A stretch of DNA of 64,000 nt from Thermogemmatispora tikiterensis (GTDB lineage Bacteria > Chloroflexota > Ktedonobacteria > Ktedonobacterales > Ktedonobacteraceae): NCBI RefSeq assembly GCF_003268475.1, contig NZ_MCIF01000002.1:4904100-4968099 (forward strand), read 5' to 3'. The notes beneath the pieces are model-generated. The model had not been told where the DNA came from, made no database searches, and saw only the letters and a program-made list of their open reading frames with translations. Below, one piece after another: positions 33,936-41,411 of the stretch (position 1 is its first letter; the number at the start of each line of letters is the position of its first letter). Both the position numbers and the translations under genes were made by a program.

Positions 33936-34544
33936 TCAGGGCAGTGCTCTGGCTGGGGACTCTGGCCGTTGGGATGGTGAGGCAGGCGCTGCCTGCTCCA
34001 GCCAGAGGAGCAGATCGGGCGGGCACTCTTCCCAGGGGACATAGTCTAACACCGCCGAAGCTGGCACGTCGAGCGGCAGATCAAGGCGCTCATGGACCTG
34101 CCGCAGATGGGCGTAGATCGTATTGCGGCTCAGTCCCAGCTGCCTGGCCACCTGGGAGGGCGTCAGTCCGGCGCGCAGCAAGAGGAGCACCTGCCAGCGT
34201 CGTTGTCCGCGCAGCAGCGGAGGCGGACCGGGCTGACGGCGAAGGCTGAGGGCCGCTGGCGGGACGGGTGGGAGTGGAGGCAGCCCCTCGGGAGGGAGCA
34301 ACTCGGCAGGACAGCGATCCCAGGGGATATGAGGGAGCAGGTTGCAGCGACGAGGCAGGCCCAGACGCTGGCGCAGGAGGGCGAGCTGGACGGTGATGGT
34401 GCCGGGAGAGAGGCCGAGCTGAGAGGCGATGGCCCGGCGCGAGTGGCCCAGGCGCAGCAAGAGGACGATCTGCCACTGGCGACGGGTGAGAGGGCGTCGG
34501 AGCCGCCGACTTGCTGATCCAGAGTGTGGTGAGGGAAAAGTCAT
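33936..34544 (-). CDS. Protein with two LuxR-type helix-turn-helix domains in tandem
   Basis: The 202-residue product carries two related units. Unit 1 reads LTRRQWQIVLLLRLGHSRRAIASQLGLSPGTITVQLALLRQRLGL (about 19-63). Unit 2 reads LRGQRRWQVLLLLRAGLTPSQVARQLGLSRNTIYAHLRQVHERLDL (about 113-158). Each is followed by a matching segment, IPWDRCPAELL and VPWEECPPDLL. The whole unit was therefore duplicated, not just the helix-turn-helix. No receiver or ligand domain is present. A Pro-rich linker joins the units. It may bind two half-sites as a monomer. An orphan receiver is encoded just upstream on the same strand (34701-35207), so the two could work together. Confidence 0.8.
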   Translation of the reverse strand: MTFPSPHSGSASRRLRRPLTRRQWQIVLLLRLGHSRRAIASQLGLSPGTITVQLALLRQRLGLPRRCNLLPHIPWDRCPAELLPPEGLPPLPPVPPAALSLRRQPGPPPLLRGQRRWQVLLLLRAGLTPSQVARQLGLSRNTIYAHLRQVHERLDLPLDVPASAVLDYVPWEECPPDLLLWLEQAAPASPSQRPESPARALP

Positions 34545-34700
34545 GGCATGATCCTCCTTCTGACTGAAGCATCATATAGCCTGGCCTGCCGACAAGCAGC
34601 CAACCAGGGAGCTGGCGGGCCTCCTGCCGGTGGCCGGGCTAACGAGCGAGTGTAAGACTGGACGAATAGCTATCAGGATGAGCGAGCAGGCTATCTATGA

Positions 34701-35207
34701 TCAAGGGAAAAAGGAGGGGGGCGGCAGGGACTGGGCGGTAGGGACCGGGGGAAGCGCAGGCGGGGGAGAGAGCGAGGTGAGGAGTGGACCAGACGAAGAG
34801 GATAGGAGGGCGCGGACAATGGCGAGCAGGTCGGCGATGGTGAAGGGTTTGGGGAGGAAGGCGGAGGCGCCGGCCAGGCGGGCCTTGAGGCGGTCGAGGG
34901 CGCCGTGACGGCAGCTCAGCATCAGAATGGGCAGATGGTTCAACTGGGGAAAGCGGGTCTGGTGGCGCAGCAGAGAGGCGAGCTGGAGGCCGGAGAGGTG
35001 GGGCAGGAGCCAGTCGAGGATGAGCAGATCGGGAGCGGCGGCCTTGGAGGCGAGGTGAGCGAGGGTGGAGAGGGCGCTGAGGCCGTCGCAGCAGGTCTGG
35101 ACGTGGTAGCCGGCGCGACTGAGGGCTATGCGCAGGACGGTGCGGCAGACCGGCGAATCGTCAACGATAAGGATGGTAGGCGCTGCTGGGCATGTACTAT
35201 GCATCAT
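34701..35207 (-). CDS. Stand-alone response-regulator receiver protein
   Basis: The ATG at 35207 is preceded by AAAGGAGAG. The 168-residue product is one receiver domain: ILIVDDSPVCRTVLRIALSRAGYHV with the acidic pair, DLLILDWLLPHLSG with phospho-accepting Asp in LILD, PILMLSCRHG and LPKPF with the conserved Lys. A Pro/Ser-rich tail of 35 residues follows and no output domain. No sensor kinase is nearby. The tandem-HTH protein (33936-34544), which has DNA-binding domains but no receiver, is the neighbour and could be its output partner. Confidence 0.85.
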   Translation of the reverse strand: MMHSTCPAAPTILIVDDSPVCRTVLRIALSRAGYHVQTCCDGLSALSTLAHLASKAAAPDLLILDWLLPHLSGLQLASLLRHQTRFPQLNHLPILMLSCRHGALDRLKARLAGASAFLPKPFTIADLLAIVRALLSSSSGPLLTSLSPPPALPPVPTAQSLPPPSFFP

Positions 35208-35336
35208 GACTCTCCTTTCTTCCCGAACCACGCTGTCAAACACAAGGGGTCGCTGACATGGAGGATAGCAGTTTGACGAGCCTCAGCCAGCTCTCTGGCT
35301 TCTCTCTTCCTCCCCGTTGCTCTTCTTTTTCTAATT

Positions 35337-35351
35337 TGATTATGATAATCA
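35337..35351. promoter_or_regulatory. 15-bp palindrome, candidate operator
   Basis: TGATTATGATAATCA is a perfect palindrome around one central base. It lies in the divergent region between the receiver gene (start 35207) and the GntR-family gene (start 35624). GntR/UTRA proteins often bind such AT-rich palindromes next to their own gene. Confidence 0.45.
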
Positions 35352-35459
35352 GATCCAGTGACAAATGTAGCAGGCATCAGGTCCGCTGCCAAGGGGCCGG
35401 GCTGCTGATTCTGGTTATCAGAGCCTTGCCTGTTTACGATATACTAAGCAAGGAGGAAT

Positions 35460-35627
35460 CAGGCCGCGCTGCAGGTGCTGGGTGTGCGTGCCCTGAGCAC
35501 CAGTGGCGTCATCGGCGCTCCTCAGCAGGCGCGCCAGGAACGCGGACGGGCAATCCTGGAGCGCACCATCGAGCAGCTGAGTCAGCAGCTTCAGCATCTT
35601 CTGAGCCTCATGGAGCAGCGAGCGTGA
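35460..35627 (+). pseudogene. C-terminal remnant of a creatininase-family gene (tentative)
   Basis: An open frame ending with the TGA at 35625-35627 reads VLGVRALSTSGVIGAPQQAR then QERGRAILERTIEQLSQQLQHLL. The pattern SGVIGxPxxAxxExGxxxxExxxxxL is that of the C-terminus of creatininase-family amidohydrolases. A stop codon lies only 13 bases upstream of the frame, and no ATG is present. An AAGGAGG element is at 35450-35456. The rest of the gene has been lost. Alternatively it is a very small gene using a non-ATG start. The GntR gene starts inside its last codons. Confidence 0.4.
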
Positions 35628-36469
35628 GAGGACCGACACCCGAGCAGTTGCTACGCAGTCAGCCGCCGCGACTGCGTGCGAGTAGCAAAACCGATCAGGC
35701 CTATCTCGACCTGCGAGAGCAGATACTCCGCGGTGCCTACCAGCCCGGTCAGCAGCTTGTGCCGCGTGCCATTGCCGAACGCTACCAGCTTAATAATACC
35801 AGCGTGCAGCTCATCCTGCTGCGCCTGGCCAGCGAGGGGCTGATCAAGATTGTGCCCATCAAAGAGCATCGCTGGCCCTACAATGCCGCCCAGGATGAGT
35901 ATCATGTCGCTGCACTGGATAGGCGTACGCGCCTGCTATCGACCCGCCAGGGGGACTTTGTCAGCGACCTGCGACGCCAGGGGCAGCAGCTGCGTATCGA
36001 GGTCGAAGAGATCAGAGTGGTCTACGCCGATGAGGAAGTCGCCAGATTGCTGGCCCTCTCCCCGGGCGAGAAGGCGATCATCTACCGCCAGCGGCAATGG
36101 CTCGATGCCGAGACGCTCATGGCCCTGCGTGAGACCTATCTACCGTTCTGGATGGCCGAGCTGTTGCCTGAGCTGGAGGCCCCGGACTGTGACCTCTACC
36201 TGCTGATGCGGCGCCTGGGCAAGCAGCCCTCCTGGTGCAAAGAAGCGGTGGATGTTGTGCACGCCAGCAGTCTGGAACGGGTCATCTTTGGTCTCTCGCC
36301 AAATGACCCCTGTCCTCTGCTCAAACTGACGCGGCGCGTCTTTGACCGTTCCGGCGAGCCGCTGAGCGTCGATTTTCTGACCAACCGCGCTGATCTCTAT
36401 CGCCTGCAGTATTCGTTTCCTCTCTCCCCTGAAGACATTCCCGAACCTTTCCGGGAACAGGAACGTTAG
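35624..36469 (+). CDS. GntR family regulator with UTRA effector domain
   Basis: The start is GTG at 35624, eight bases after GGAG. The 281-residue product has a GntR winged helix-turn-helix at about 22-85: KTDQAYLDLREQILRGAYQPGQQLVPRAIAERYQLNNTSVQLILLRLASEGLI. A UTRA-like effector domain follows, with GDFVSDLRRQGQQLRIEVEEIRVVYADEEVARLLALSPGEKAIIYRQRQWLDAE and PLLKLTRRVFDRSGEPLSVDFL. The helix-turn-helix differs from the usual by NNTSVQLILLRLASEGLI in place of SRxTVRxALxxLxxEGLI. It may control its own promoter through the palindrome at 35337-35351. Confidence 0.82.
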   Translation: MRGPTPEQLLRSQPPRLRASSKTDQAYLDLREQILRGAYQPGQQLVPRAIAERYQLNNTSVQLILLRLASEGLIKIVPIKEHRWPYNAAQDEYHVAALDRRTRLLSTRQGDFVSDLRRQGQQLRIEVEEIRVVYADEEVARLLALSPGEKAIIYRQRQWLDAETLMALRETYLPFWMAELLPELEAPDCDLYLLMRRLGKQPSWCKEAVDVVHASSLERVIFGLSPNDPCPLLKLTRRVFDRSGEPLSVDFLTNRADLYRLQYSFPLSPEDIPEPFREQER

Positions 36470-36599
36470 CCGAGCGGGGCTCAGGGAAGAGACTGGGAAG
36501 GCTCACAGACCTGGAGTCCTCGGGCGGTCGTCACCCTGGCCCCATTGTTGGTCTAGGCGCTGATCTCGTGTTCGTCTTTGCGCCGCTATCTCCTCCTTC

Positions 36600-36860
36600 T
36601 GGTATCCGCTGTTAGCCAATCTTCATCATGGCCTTACGATCTTCAGTCGGTACTTATCCTGTCCCCTAGCTTATATCAGACGAGTACCAGGCAACACGAA
36701 CCTGTTGGTTCGTCTCTCCTGCTCAGGCGCCCATGTAGTATGATGGTTCCTGAAAGGAGGAAGCCGGTCTGGCTATTGGGCCTCGACGAATATGATCCCA
36801 CTACCCAGGTCCGGGGCCCTCAGTGGGCCGCACCTGCTCGCCTTTTTGGAGCAGCTCATC
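36600..36860 (+). pseudogene. Deleted duplicate of the HTH-TPR gene 39932-41107 and its promoter
   Basis: Bases about 36600-36767 are almost identical to 39769-39935, covering the upstream region, the AAAGGAGGAAG ribosome site and the point where the start codon would be. The copy then jumps to sequence matching about 40126-40210 (LFGLDEYDP...GPHLLA region), so roughly 190 bases including the start and the whole helix-turn-helix are missing. The remaining part is a short, changed piece of the TPR protein. This is a partial duplication followed by an internal deletion, and it is not a functional gene. Confidence 0.75.
36696..36713. promoter_or_regulatory. 18-bp palindrome in the duplicated promoter region
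   Basis: ACGAACC-TGTT-GGTTCGT is a perfect inverted repeat. The copy at 39861-39878 differs by one base (GATTCGT). It lies 40-50 bases upstream of the ribosome site in both copies. It is a candidate operator for the XRE-type protein encoded at 39932-41107. Confidence 0.5.
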
Positions 36861-36899
36861 TTTTATTGTGGAATAGCTTCGGTCACTCTTGTGCATGGA

Positions 36900-36953
36900 T
36901 TGATTTTCCTTTACACTCAATATATGCTCAATAGCACAAGGATCACTTGTGAT
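36900..36953 (+). promoter_or_regulatory. Promoter of the HTH-Nudix gene with a downstream palindrome
   Basis: TTGATT (36900-36905) and TATGCT (36923-36928) are 17 bases apart. ATCACTTGTGAT (36942-36953) is a 12-bp palindrome except for its centre, near the predicted transcription start. It could be the binding site of the HTH domain of the protein encoded at 37099. The leader to the ATG is about 160 bases. Confidence 0.5.
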
Positions 36954-37098
36954 TGCTCCTTGCTAGCCTCTGTTCCCCCTGGTCGCGGGGCTCACGTCTG
37001 AAGATAGTGTAGCTGGGAAAAATGGGAAAGCAATCATCTTCTTGAAATAGCAGAAACATCGACTCATCTTAGACTGACGAAGATCGGGAGGATTGGCC

Positions 37099-39762
37099 AT
37101 GATGAAGGGAAGCGTGCAGCAGGCACGTGATTTGGGGCTGTTTGTTGCAAGCCTGCGTGCTCGGATCGGTCTTTCTCTGGAGACGTTAGCCAGCTTAGTA
37201 GGCAGCAGCAAGAGTACACTCTGCCGTTTGGAGAATGGCCAGATGCCTCTTCCTGCGCGTGGCAAAAACCGTATGCTTCTCATTGCGCTGGCGCTTGTGC
37301 TCTGTAGTGCTGCCAGCGAGCGGGATCGCGTACTCTCGCTGGCTTCGATTGACCCTGGCTTGCTTGGCTTTGAAGATCTGATCAAACTGGGTCTCTGGCC
37401 ACCAGCATCGTCTAATACTAAGAGCGCTCACCTGCTGTCCTGGGAGGATCTGGAGCAGAGCAGGGAGGAGGTGGAGCGAGTATTGAGACAACTGGAGGCA
37501 TGGATGCGTGAGCCAGCAGTCCAGCAGGCAGAGCAGGCGAGCCTGCAGCTGCGTCGAAAGGCCGCTCGCTATCGCGCGCTGCTTGAAGAGCTGGAACAGC
37601 AACTGACCCGGAGCCAGCCAGATCAGGGCCTGAATATGCAAACTGGCAGGCTTCCCCTTCATGAGCAATCAAAGATCTTATCGGCCCCTGGTCTCTTTGC
37701 CCTGGCCTCGGAGAAAGCCCGCTGGCTAATGGAGCAGGCAGGCGTCGAACGATTTGCTGTTGACGATTGTATTGTCCTCAGCGCAAGTGAAGGCTTCAAA
37801 GGATGGGAAAGGAGACAAATACAAATTACGACGCTAGCGAAGCCGTGGCCCCTTCCCGATGATCTGGCTGCTATCCTGACCAAGCAACAGACGGTACTAG
37901 ATGAGCATGCTCTCAATGCCCCTCACTATCAGCTGGTCGCGATGACGCCCGCCTGGAGTGACCTTGATTGCTTAAAGCTTGTCCTGGCCCCGCTCCGTTT
38001 CAACGACTATGCGGCATTGCTTCCGGTCCTTGATGAACCACTGCTATCCTCTCATGATGGTCGCTCGCTTAGTATTCGTGAAAAGTACGGCAGCGCTGCT
38101 TTGTACGCTCGCTTTTCCTACGGCAACGCGGCCTTGATTCCGGCGCCGGTGAGCATTCAATGTCTACTTCAAACGCAAGATGAGCGTCTGGTGCTGGTAC
38201 AGCGTTCAGCGGCTGTGGCCTTCTACCCGCGGTGCTGGTCGGCTTCGTTCGAGGAGACGATGAATGCGCCGGGGCAAGTCGCCGGGCACTTTCAGTCTGG
38301 CGATGCGCATTTCTTTGACGCCGCTTATCGCGGCCTGGAAGAGGAGTTTGGCCTGCCCGCTGAGGCCGTTGAGGAGATGAAAGCACTGTCATTGAATGTG
38401 GAATATCCAACGCTCTCGGTTGACGTCTTTATATTGATCAAGCTAGCGTTGCCCTTTGCTGCTGTCAAGGAGCGCTGGCTCATCAGCGCGCGCGATCGTG
38501 ATGAGGCGCTGCAGGTCACCAGCATCTCCTGTGAGCTTGCTGAGGTAGTGGCCGCGCTCTTCGAGCCTCGCCTGTGGCATCCGACGTCACGCATGCGTCT
38601 GCTCCAATGGCTCATTGGGCGCTATGGGCTGGATGCTGTGGCGGCGGCAATTGGGGGAAGGGGGCGCGTGTCAGGCTTGTCTCGGGAGGCTGAGCTTGCA
38701 GAGACGTATAGCCCGACTCTTGATGAGCAGGAGGTGAGGCCGATCGTTGGAGCGGCCTATGGGGGAGAAGGGACGTCGCAGTTGGACAATGTGGCCTCAC
38801 TTGCAGATCTGGAGGCGCCGGAGGCCACGCAGTTGATGCAAGAGGCCGGGATTGACAGCCTGGCGGTGGATGGGCTGATCGTGCTCACCAGCAGTCCGGC
38901 CTTTCGTGGCTGGCTGCCTGCCGATATTCTGACGCGGAGGCTCGCAGGGCCGCTGCCGGTTCCCGAGGAGGTCGAGCAATGTCGACAGCGCTATTTGCCT
39001 CGTGTGGCCGCTCATTTCACCAATTCATCTCATTATCGTCTGGTGACTTATACACCGGCCTTCAGTGATCGCCAGGGACTGGAGGTGACGCTAGCACCCA
39101 TCGGCTTCCATGACTATTATCCGCTGGCGTGCGCTCTGGATGAGCCATTATTGGAGGGACCAACCGGCCCGTGTAGCCTGCGCCAGAAGTATGGCGTGAC
39201 CGCTTTCCACTATCTGCCAGCGACGCATCCGGCGCTGCCTATGCCGGTCAGCGTTCAGGGGGTGATAGTGACCAGTGATCAGCGGGTGATACTCATGCAG
39301 CGCTCGGCGGCGGTAGCGTTCTATCCTGGATGCTGGTCGGTCTCGTTTGAAGAGACGATGAATGCGCCGGGCCTGGACCCACGGGGACGTGAGCGCTCGG
39401 GTGATAGCGATTTCTTCGCCTGTGCGTGTCGTGGGATCAGGGAGGAGTTCGGACTAGGCCCAGAGGCAATTGAGGAGATCAGGATTCTTTCGTTGAATCT
39501 TGAGTACTGGCTGCTGGCGGTTGCTGTGGTGGTAGTGATTCGCTTGCGTGTTCCGGCGGATGAGGTGCGTATGCGCTGGCTCTTGCAAGCGGCTGATCGT
39601 GATGAGGCTGCGCGATTGAGTGCGTTGCCACTGACGCTGAGGACTGCTGTTCAGGAGTTGAGGGGTAAGAGACGCTGGCATCCGACGTCACGCATGCGTC
39701 TGCTCCAGGTGCTTTTTCATCTCTACGGTGTTGATATGGTACAAGAGGCGCTGGCTCATTAG
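37099..39762 (+). CDS. HTH protein with two tandem Nudix-like domains
   Basis: The ATG at 37099 lies seven bases after GGGAGG. The 887-residue product has an XRE-type helix-turn-helix at about 15-55 (FVASLRARIGLSLETLASLVGSSKSTLCRLENGQ). A coiled coil lies at about 115-175 (QSREEVERVLRQLEAWMREPA and RRKAARYRALLEELEQQL). Two related 300-residue units follow, at about 205-525 and 575-885. Each unit has LAPxxFxDYxxLxxxLDEPLL, QRSAAVAFYPxCWSxSFEETMNAPG, a degenerate Nudix helix (RGLEEEFGL, RGIREEFGL) and a closing WHPTSRMRLLQ. The acidic EE of the Nudix box is kept but its first Glu is Gly. An HTH joined to Nudix domains recalls NrtR-like regulators that sense nucleotides. The ligand is unknown. 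Confidence 0.85.
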   Translation: MMKGSVQQARDLGLFVASLRARIGLSLETLASLVGSSKSTLCRLENGQMPLPARGKNRMLLIALALVLCSAASERDRVLSLASIDPGLLGFEDLIKLGLWPPASSNTKSAHLLSWEDLEQSREEVERVLRQLEAWMREPAVQQAEQASLQLRRKAARYRALLEELEQQLTRSQPDQGLNMQTGRLPLHEQSKILSAPGLFALASEKARWLMEQAGVERFAVDDCIVLSASEGFKGWERRQIQITTLAKPWPLPDDLAAILTKQQTVLDEHALNAPHYQLVAMTPAWSDLDCLKLVLAPLRFNDYAALLPVLDEPLLSSHDGRSLSIREKYGSAALYARFSYGNAALIPAPVSIQCLLQTQDERLVLVQRSAAVAFYPRCWSASFEETMNAPGQVAGHFQSGDAHFFDAAYRGLEEEFGLPAEAVEEMKALSLNVEYPTLSVDVFILIKLALPFAAVKERWLISARDRDEALQVTSISCELAEVVAALFEPRLWHPTSRMRLLQWLIGRYGLDAVAAAIGGRGRVSGLSREAELAETYSPTLDEQEVRPIVGAAYGGEGTSQLDNVASLADLEAPEATQLMQEAGIDSLAVDGLIVLTSSPAFRGWLPADILTRRLAGPLPVPEEVEQCRQRYLPRVAAHFTNSSHYRLVTYTPAFSDRQGLEVTLAPIGFHDYYPLACALDEPLLEGPTGPCSLRQKYGVTAFHYLPATHPALPMPVSVQGVIVTSDQRVILMQRSAAVAFYPGCWSVSFEETMNAPGLDPRGRERSGDSDFFACACRGIREEFGLGPEAIEEIRILSLNLEYWLLAVAVVVVIRLRVPADEVRMRWLLQAADRDEAARLSALPLTLRTAVQELRGKRRWHPTSRMRLLQVLFHLYGVDMVQEALAH

Positions 39763-39768
39763 ACTGGT

Positions 39769-39935
39769 ATCCACTGTTAGCCAATCTTCATCATGGCCTT
39801 ACGATCTTCAGTCGGTACTTATCCTGTCCCCTAGCTTATATCAGACGAGTACCAGGCAACACGAACCTGTTGATTCGTTTCTCCTGCTCAGGCGCCCATG
39901 TAGTATGATGGTTCCTGAAAGGAGGAAGCCGATGG
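39769..39935. repeat. Direct repeat (promoter region) matching 36600-36767
   Basis: The 167-bp stretch upstream of the HTH-TPR gene is nearly identical to 36600-36767; I noticed single-base differences such as GATTCGT for GGTTCGT. The two copies flank the HTH-Nudix gene (37099-39762) in direct orientation. Recombination between them would delete that gene. Confidence 0.85.
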
Positions 39936-41107
39936 ATCATCCTGGTCGTCTGATCAAAACCTATCGTGAGCGCTGTGGCCTGACGCAGGCGGAGCTAGCT
40001 GCGCAGTGGCATGGGCCAGGCTGTGGCGTCTCGGTGCGCTACGTACAGGAAGTCGAGGCCGGTCAGCGCCGCCTGCGCGATCCCCAGGTCCTGCGTCGCC
40101 TTAGCGCTTTGCTGGGCATTCCTCTCTGGCTATTTGGCCTGGACGAATATGATCCCGATACCGGGGCCCTCAGCGGGCCGCACCTGCTCGCCCTTTTGGA
40201 GCCGCTCATCCGCCATGCCTGGCAGGTGCGATGCTCGGCCCCTTTGCCAGTCATTGAGCAGGCTGTGGCCCTGCCGAGGATGCTCATCGAGCGCTATCGT
40301 GCTCTGGGTGAGCCGCGCTTTCTGCGTCTGGCGGCCCAGGTCGAGCGGCTGGAGGCCGTGCTGGCGGTCGAGCAGAAGCGCTATCCGCAGGCCCTGGCCC
40401 ATTTCCAGCGGATGTACGCGACGGCCCAGCAGCTCGGTGAGCCGGATACGCTGGCCATTGCTCTGATGGGGATCGGGACCGAACTGGAGCGAGCAAATCG
40501 GCTCCCGGAAGCAGTGGAGGCCCTGGAGGCGGCCAGCCGACTGGCCACGCGCGCGAGCCGGGCTGTTGAACGCCTGGTGAGCGCCTATCTGGCGCGGGCC
40601 TATGCCAGCGTTCATGACGAGCGGCATTTCGGGCGCGCGATCGAGCGGGCGCTGTGCCTGGCCAGTTCGGCCTATGGCGCTGAGCAGGGAGAAGCCTTTG
40701 TCTTTCAGCCGCTCAGCGGGGTGCTGGCGGAGCAGAGCTATGGGCTGCTCGACCTGCAGCAGCCGCGGCAGGCGCTGGCGCTTAAACCGCGCCTGTTGCA
40801 GCAGATTGCGGCTGAGCGCAATAGCTGGCTGCGGGCCTGGATTCCGCTCGACTGGGCCCGGGCCTGGCTGTTGTTGGGCGAAGTTGAGGCCAGTGTCCAG
40901 GAGCTGCGCGACTTTCTGCAGCACAGTCTGGCATTGGGATCACCGCACATGATTAGCCGGGCTTTTCGACACAAGCGCCTGCTGGAACGCTACGAGACAG
41001 CCAGTGTGCGCTTGCTCTCGGAAGAGCTGGAGAAATTGGCTTGCAGCCTGCCAGCCGAGAGCGTGGCCGAAGATCACTATGGCTTGGCCAGCGACGATCG
41101 GCACTAG
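39932..41107 (+). CDS. XRE-family HTH-TPR regulator
   Basis: The ATG at 39932 (MDHPGRLIKTYRERCGLTQAELAAQW) follows AAAGGAGGAAG closely. The 391-residue product has an N-terminal helix-turn-helix at about 6-65 (LTQAELAAQWHGPGCGVSVRYVQEVEAGQRRLRDPQVLRRLSALLGI). A helical TPR-like domain follows, with LEAVLAVEQKRYPQALAHFQRMYATAQQLGE, LPEAVEALEAASRLATRAS and ARAYASVHDERHFGRAIERALCLA. This design resembles peptide-responsive RRNPP/Rgg-type or Streptomyces HTH-TPR regulators. It is paralogous to 41412-42641. A partial, deleted second copy lies at 36600-36860. Confidence 0.82.
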   Translation: MDHPGRLIKTYRERCGLTQAELAAQWHGPGCGVSVRYVQEVEAGQRRLRDPQVLRRLSALLGIPLWLFGLDEYDPDTGALSGPHLLALLEPLIRHAWQVRCSAPLPVIEQAVALPRMLIERYRALGEPRFLRLAAQVERLEAVLAVEQKRYPQALAHFQRMYATAQQLGEPDTLAIALMGIGTELERANRLPEAVEALEAASRLATRASRAVERLVSAYLARAYASVHDERHFGRAIERALCLASSAYGAEQGEAFVFQPLSGVLAEQSYGLLDLQQPRQALALKPRLLQQIAAERNSWLRAWIPLDWARAWLLLGEVEASVQELRDFLQHSLALGSPHMISRAFRHKRLLERYETASVRLLSEELEKLACSLPAESVAEDHYGLASDDRH

Positions 41108-41231
41108 GCCGACTTCTCATCGCCAATGGACACGACGCGCACCTGCTTCAGGGCCATGCGCAGTCAGGATCAGAGTTTCATCCCTCCCTTCTGCAAAGGA
41201 GGTGTTGGTACCTCTATTGCTTGTGTAATAT

Positions 41232-41260
41232 TGCGATCATTAGAGAAATGATCTATAATT
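41232..41260 (+). promoter_or_regulatory. Promoter with operator in its spacer
   Basis: TTGCGA (41232-41237) and a perfect TATAAT (41255-41260) are 17 bases apart. The spacer is filled by GATCATT-N5-AATGATC (41236-41254), a perfect 7-bp inverted repeat. Binding there would block polymerase. It controls 41412-43093, probably by the XRE-type protein encoded first in that operon. Confidence 0.7.
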
Positions 41261-41411
41261 TAACTATCAGCAGCCACTTCTTATAAGAGAGTGTACCTTA
41301 TTACAAGGCGGCAGAGAACACTCTAGCAGGTGATGTCTTTGACGGATTGAGATAGGACAACGGCTAAACCATGCGGTAGGTCTGTCAAGTTTTTGAAGAA
41401 GGAGCGGTCGT

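Noticed and set aside
36578-36934. Plus-strand 118-codon frame as a real gene
   Set aside because: It runs through the duplicated promoter and a deleted copy of the HTH-TPR gene, so it is a remnant and not a gene.
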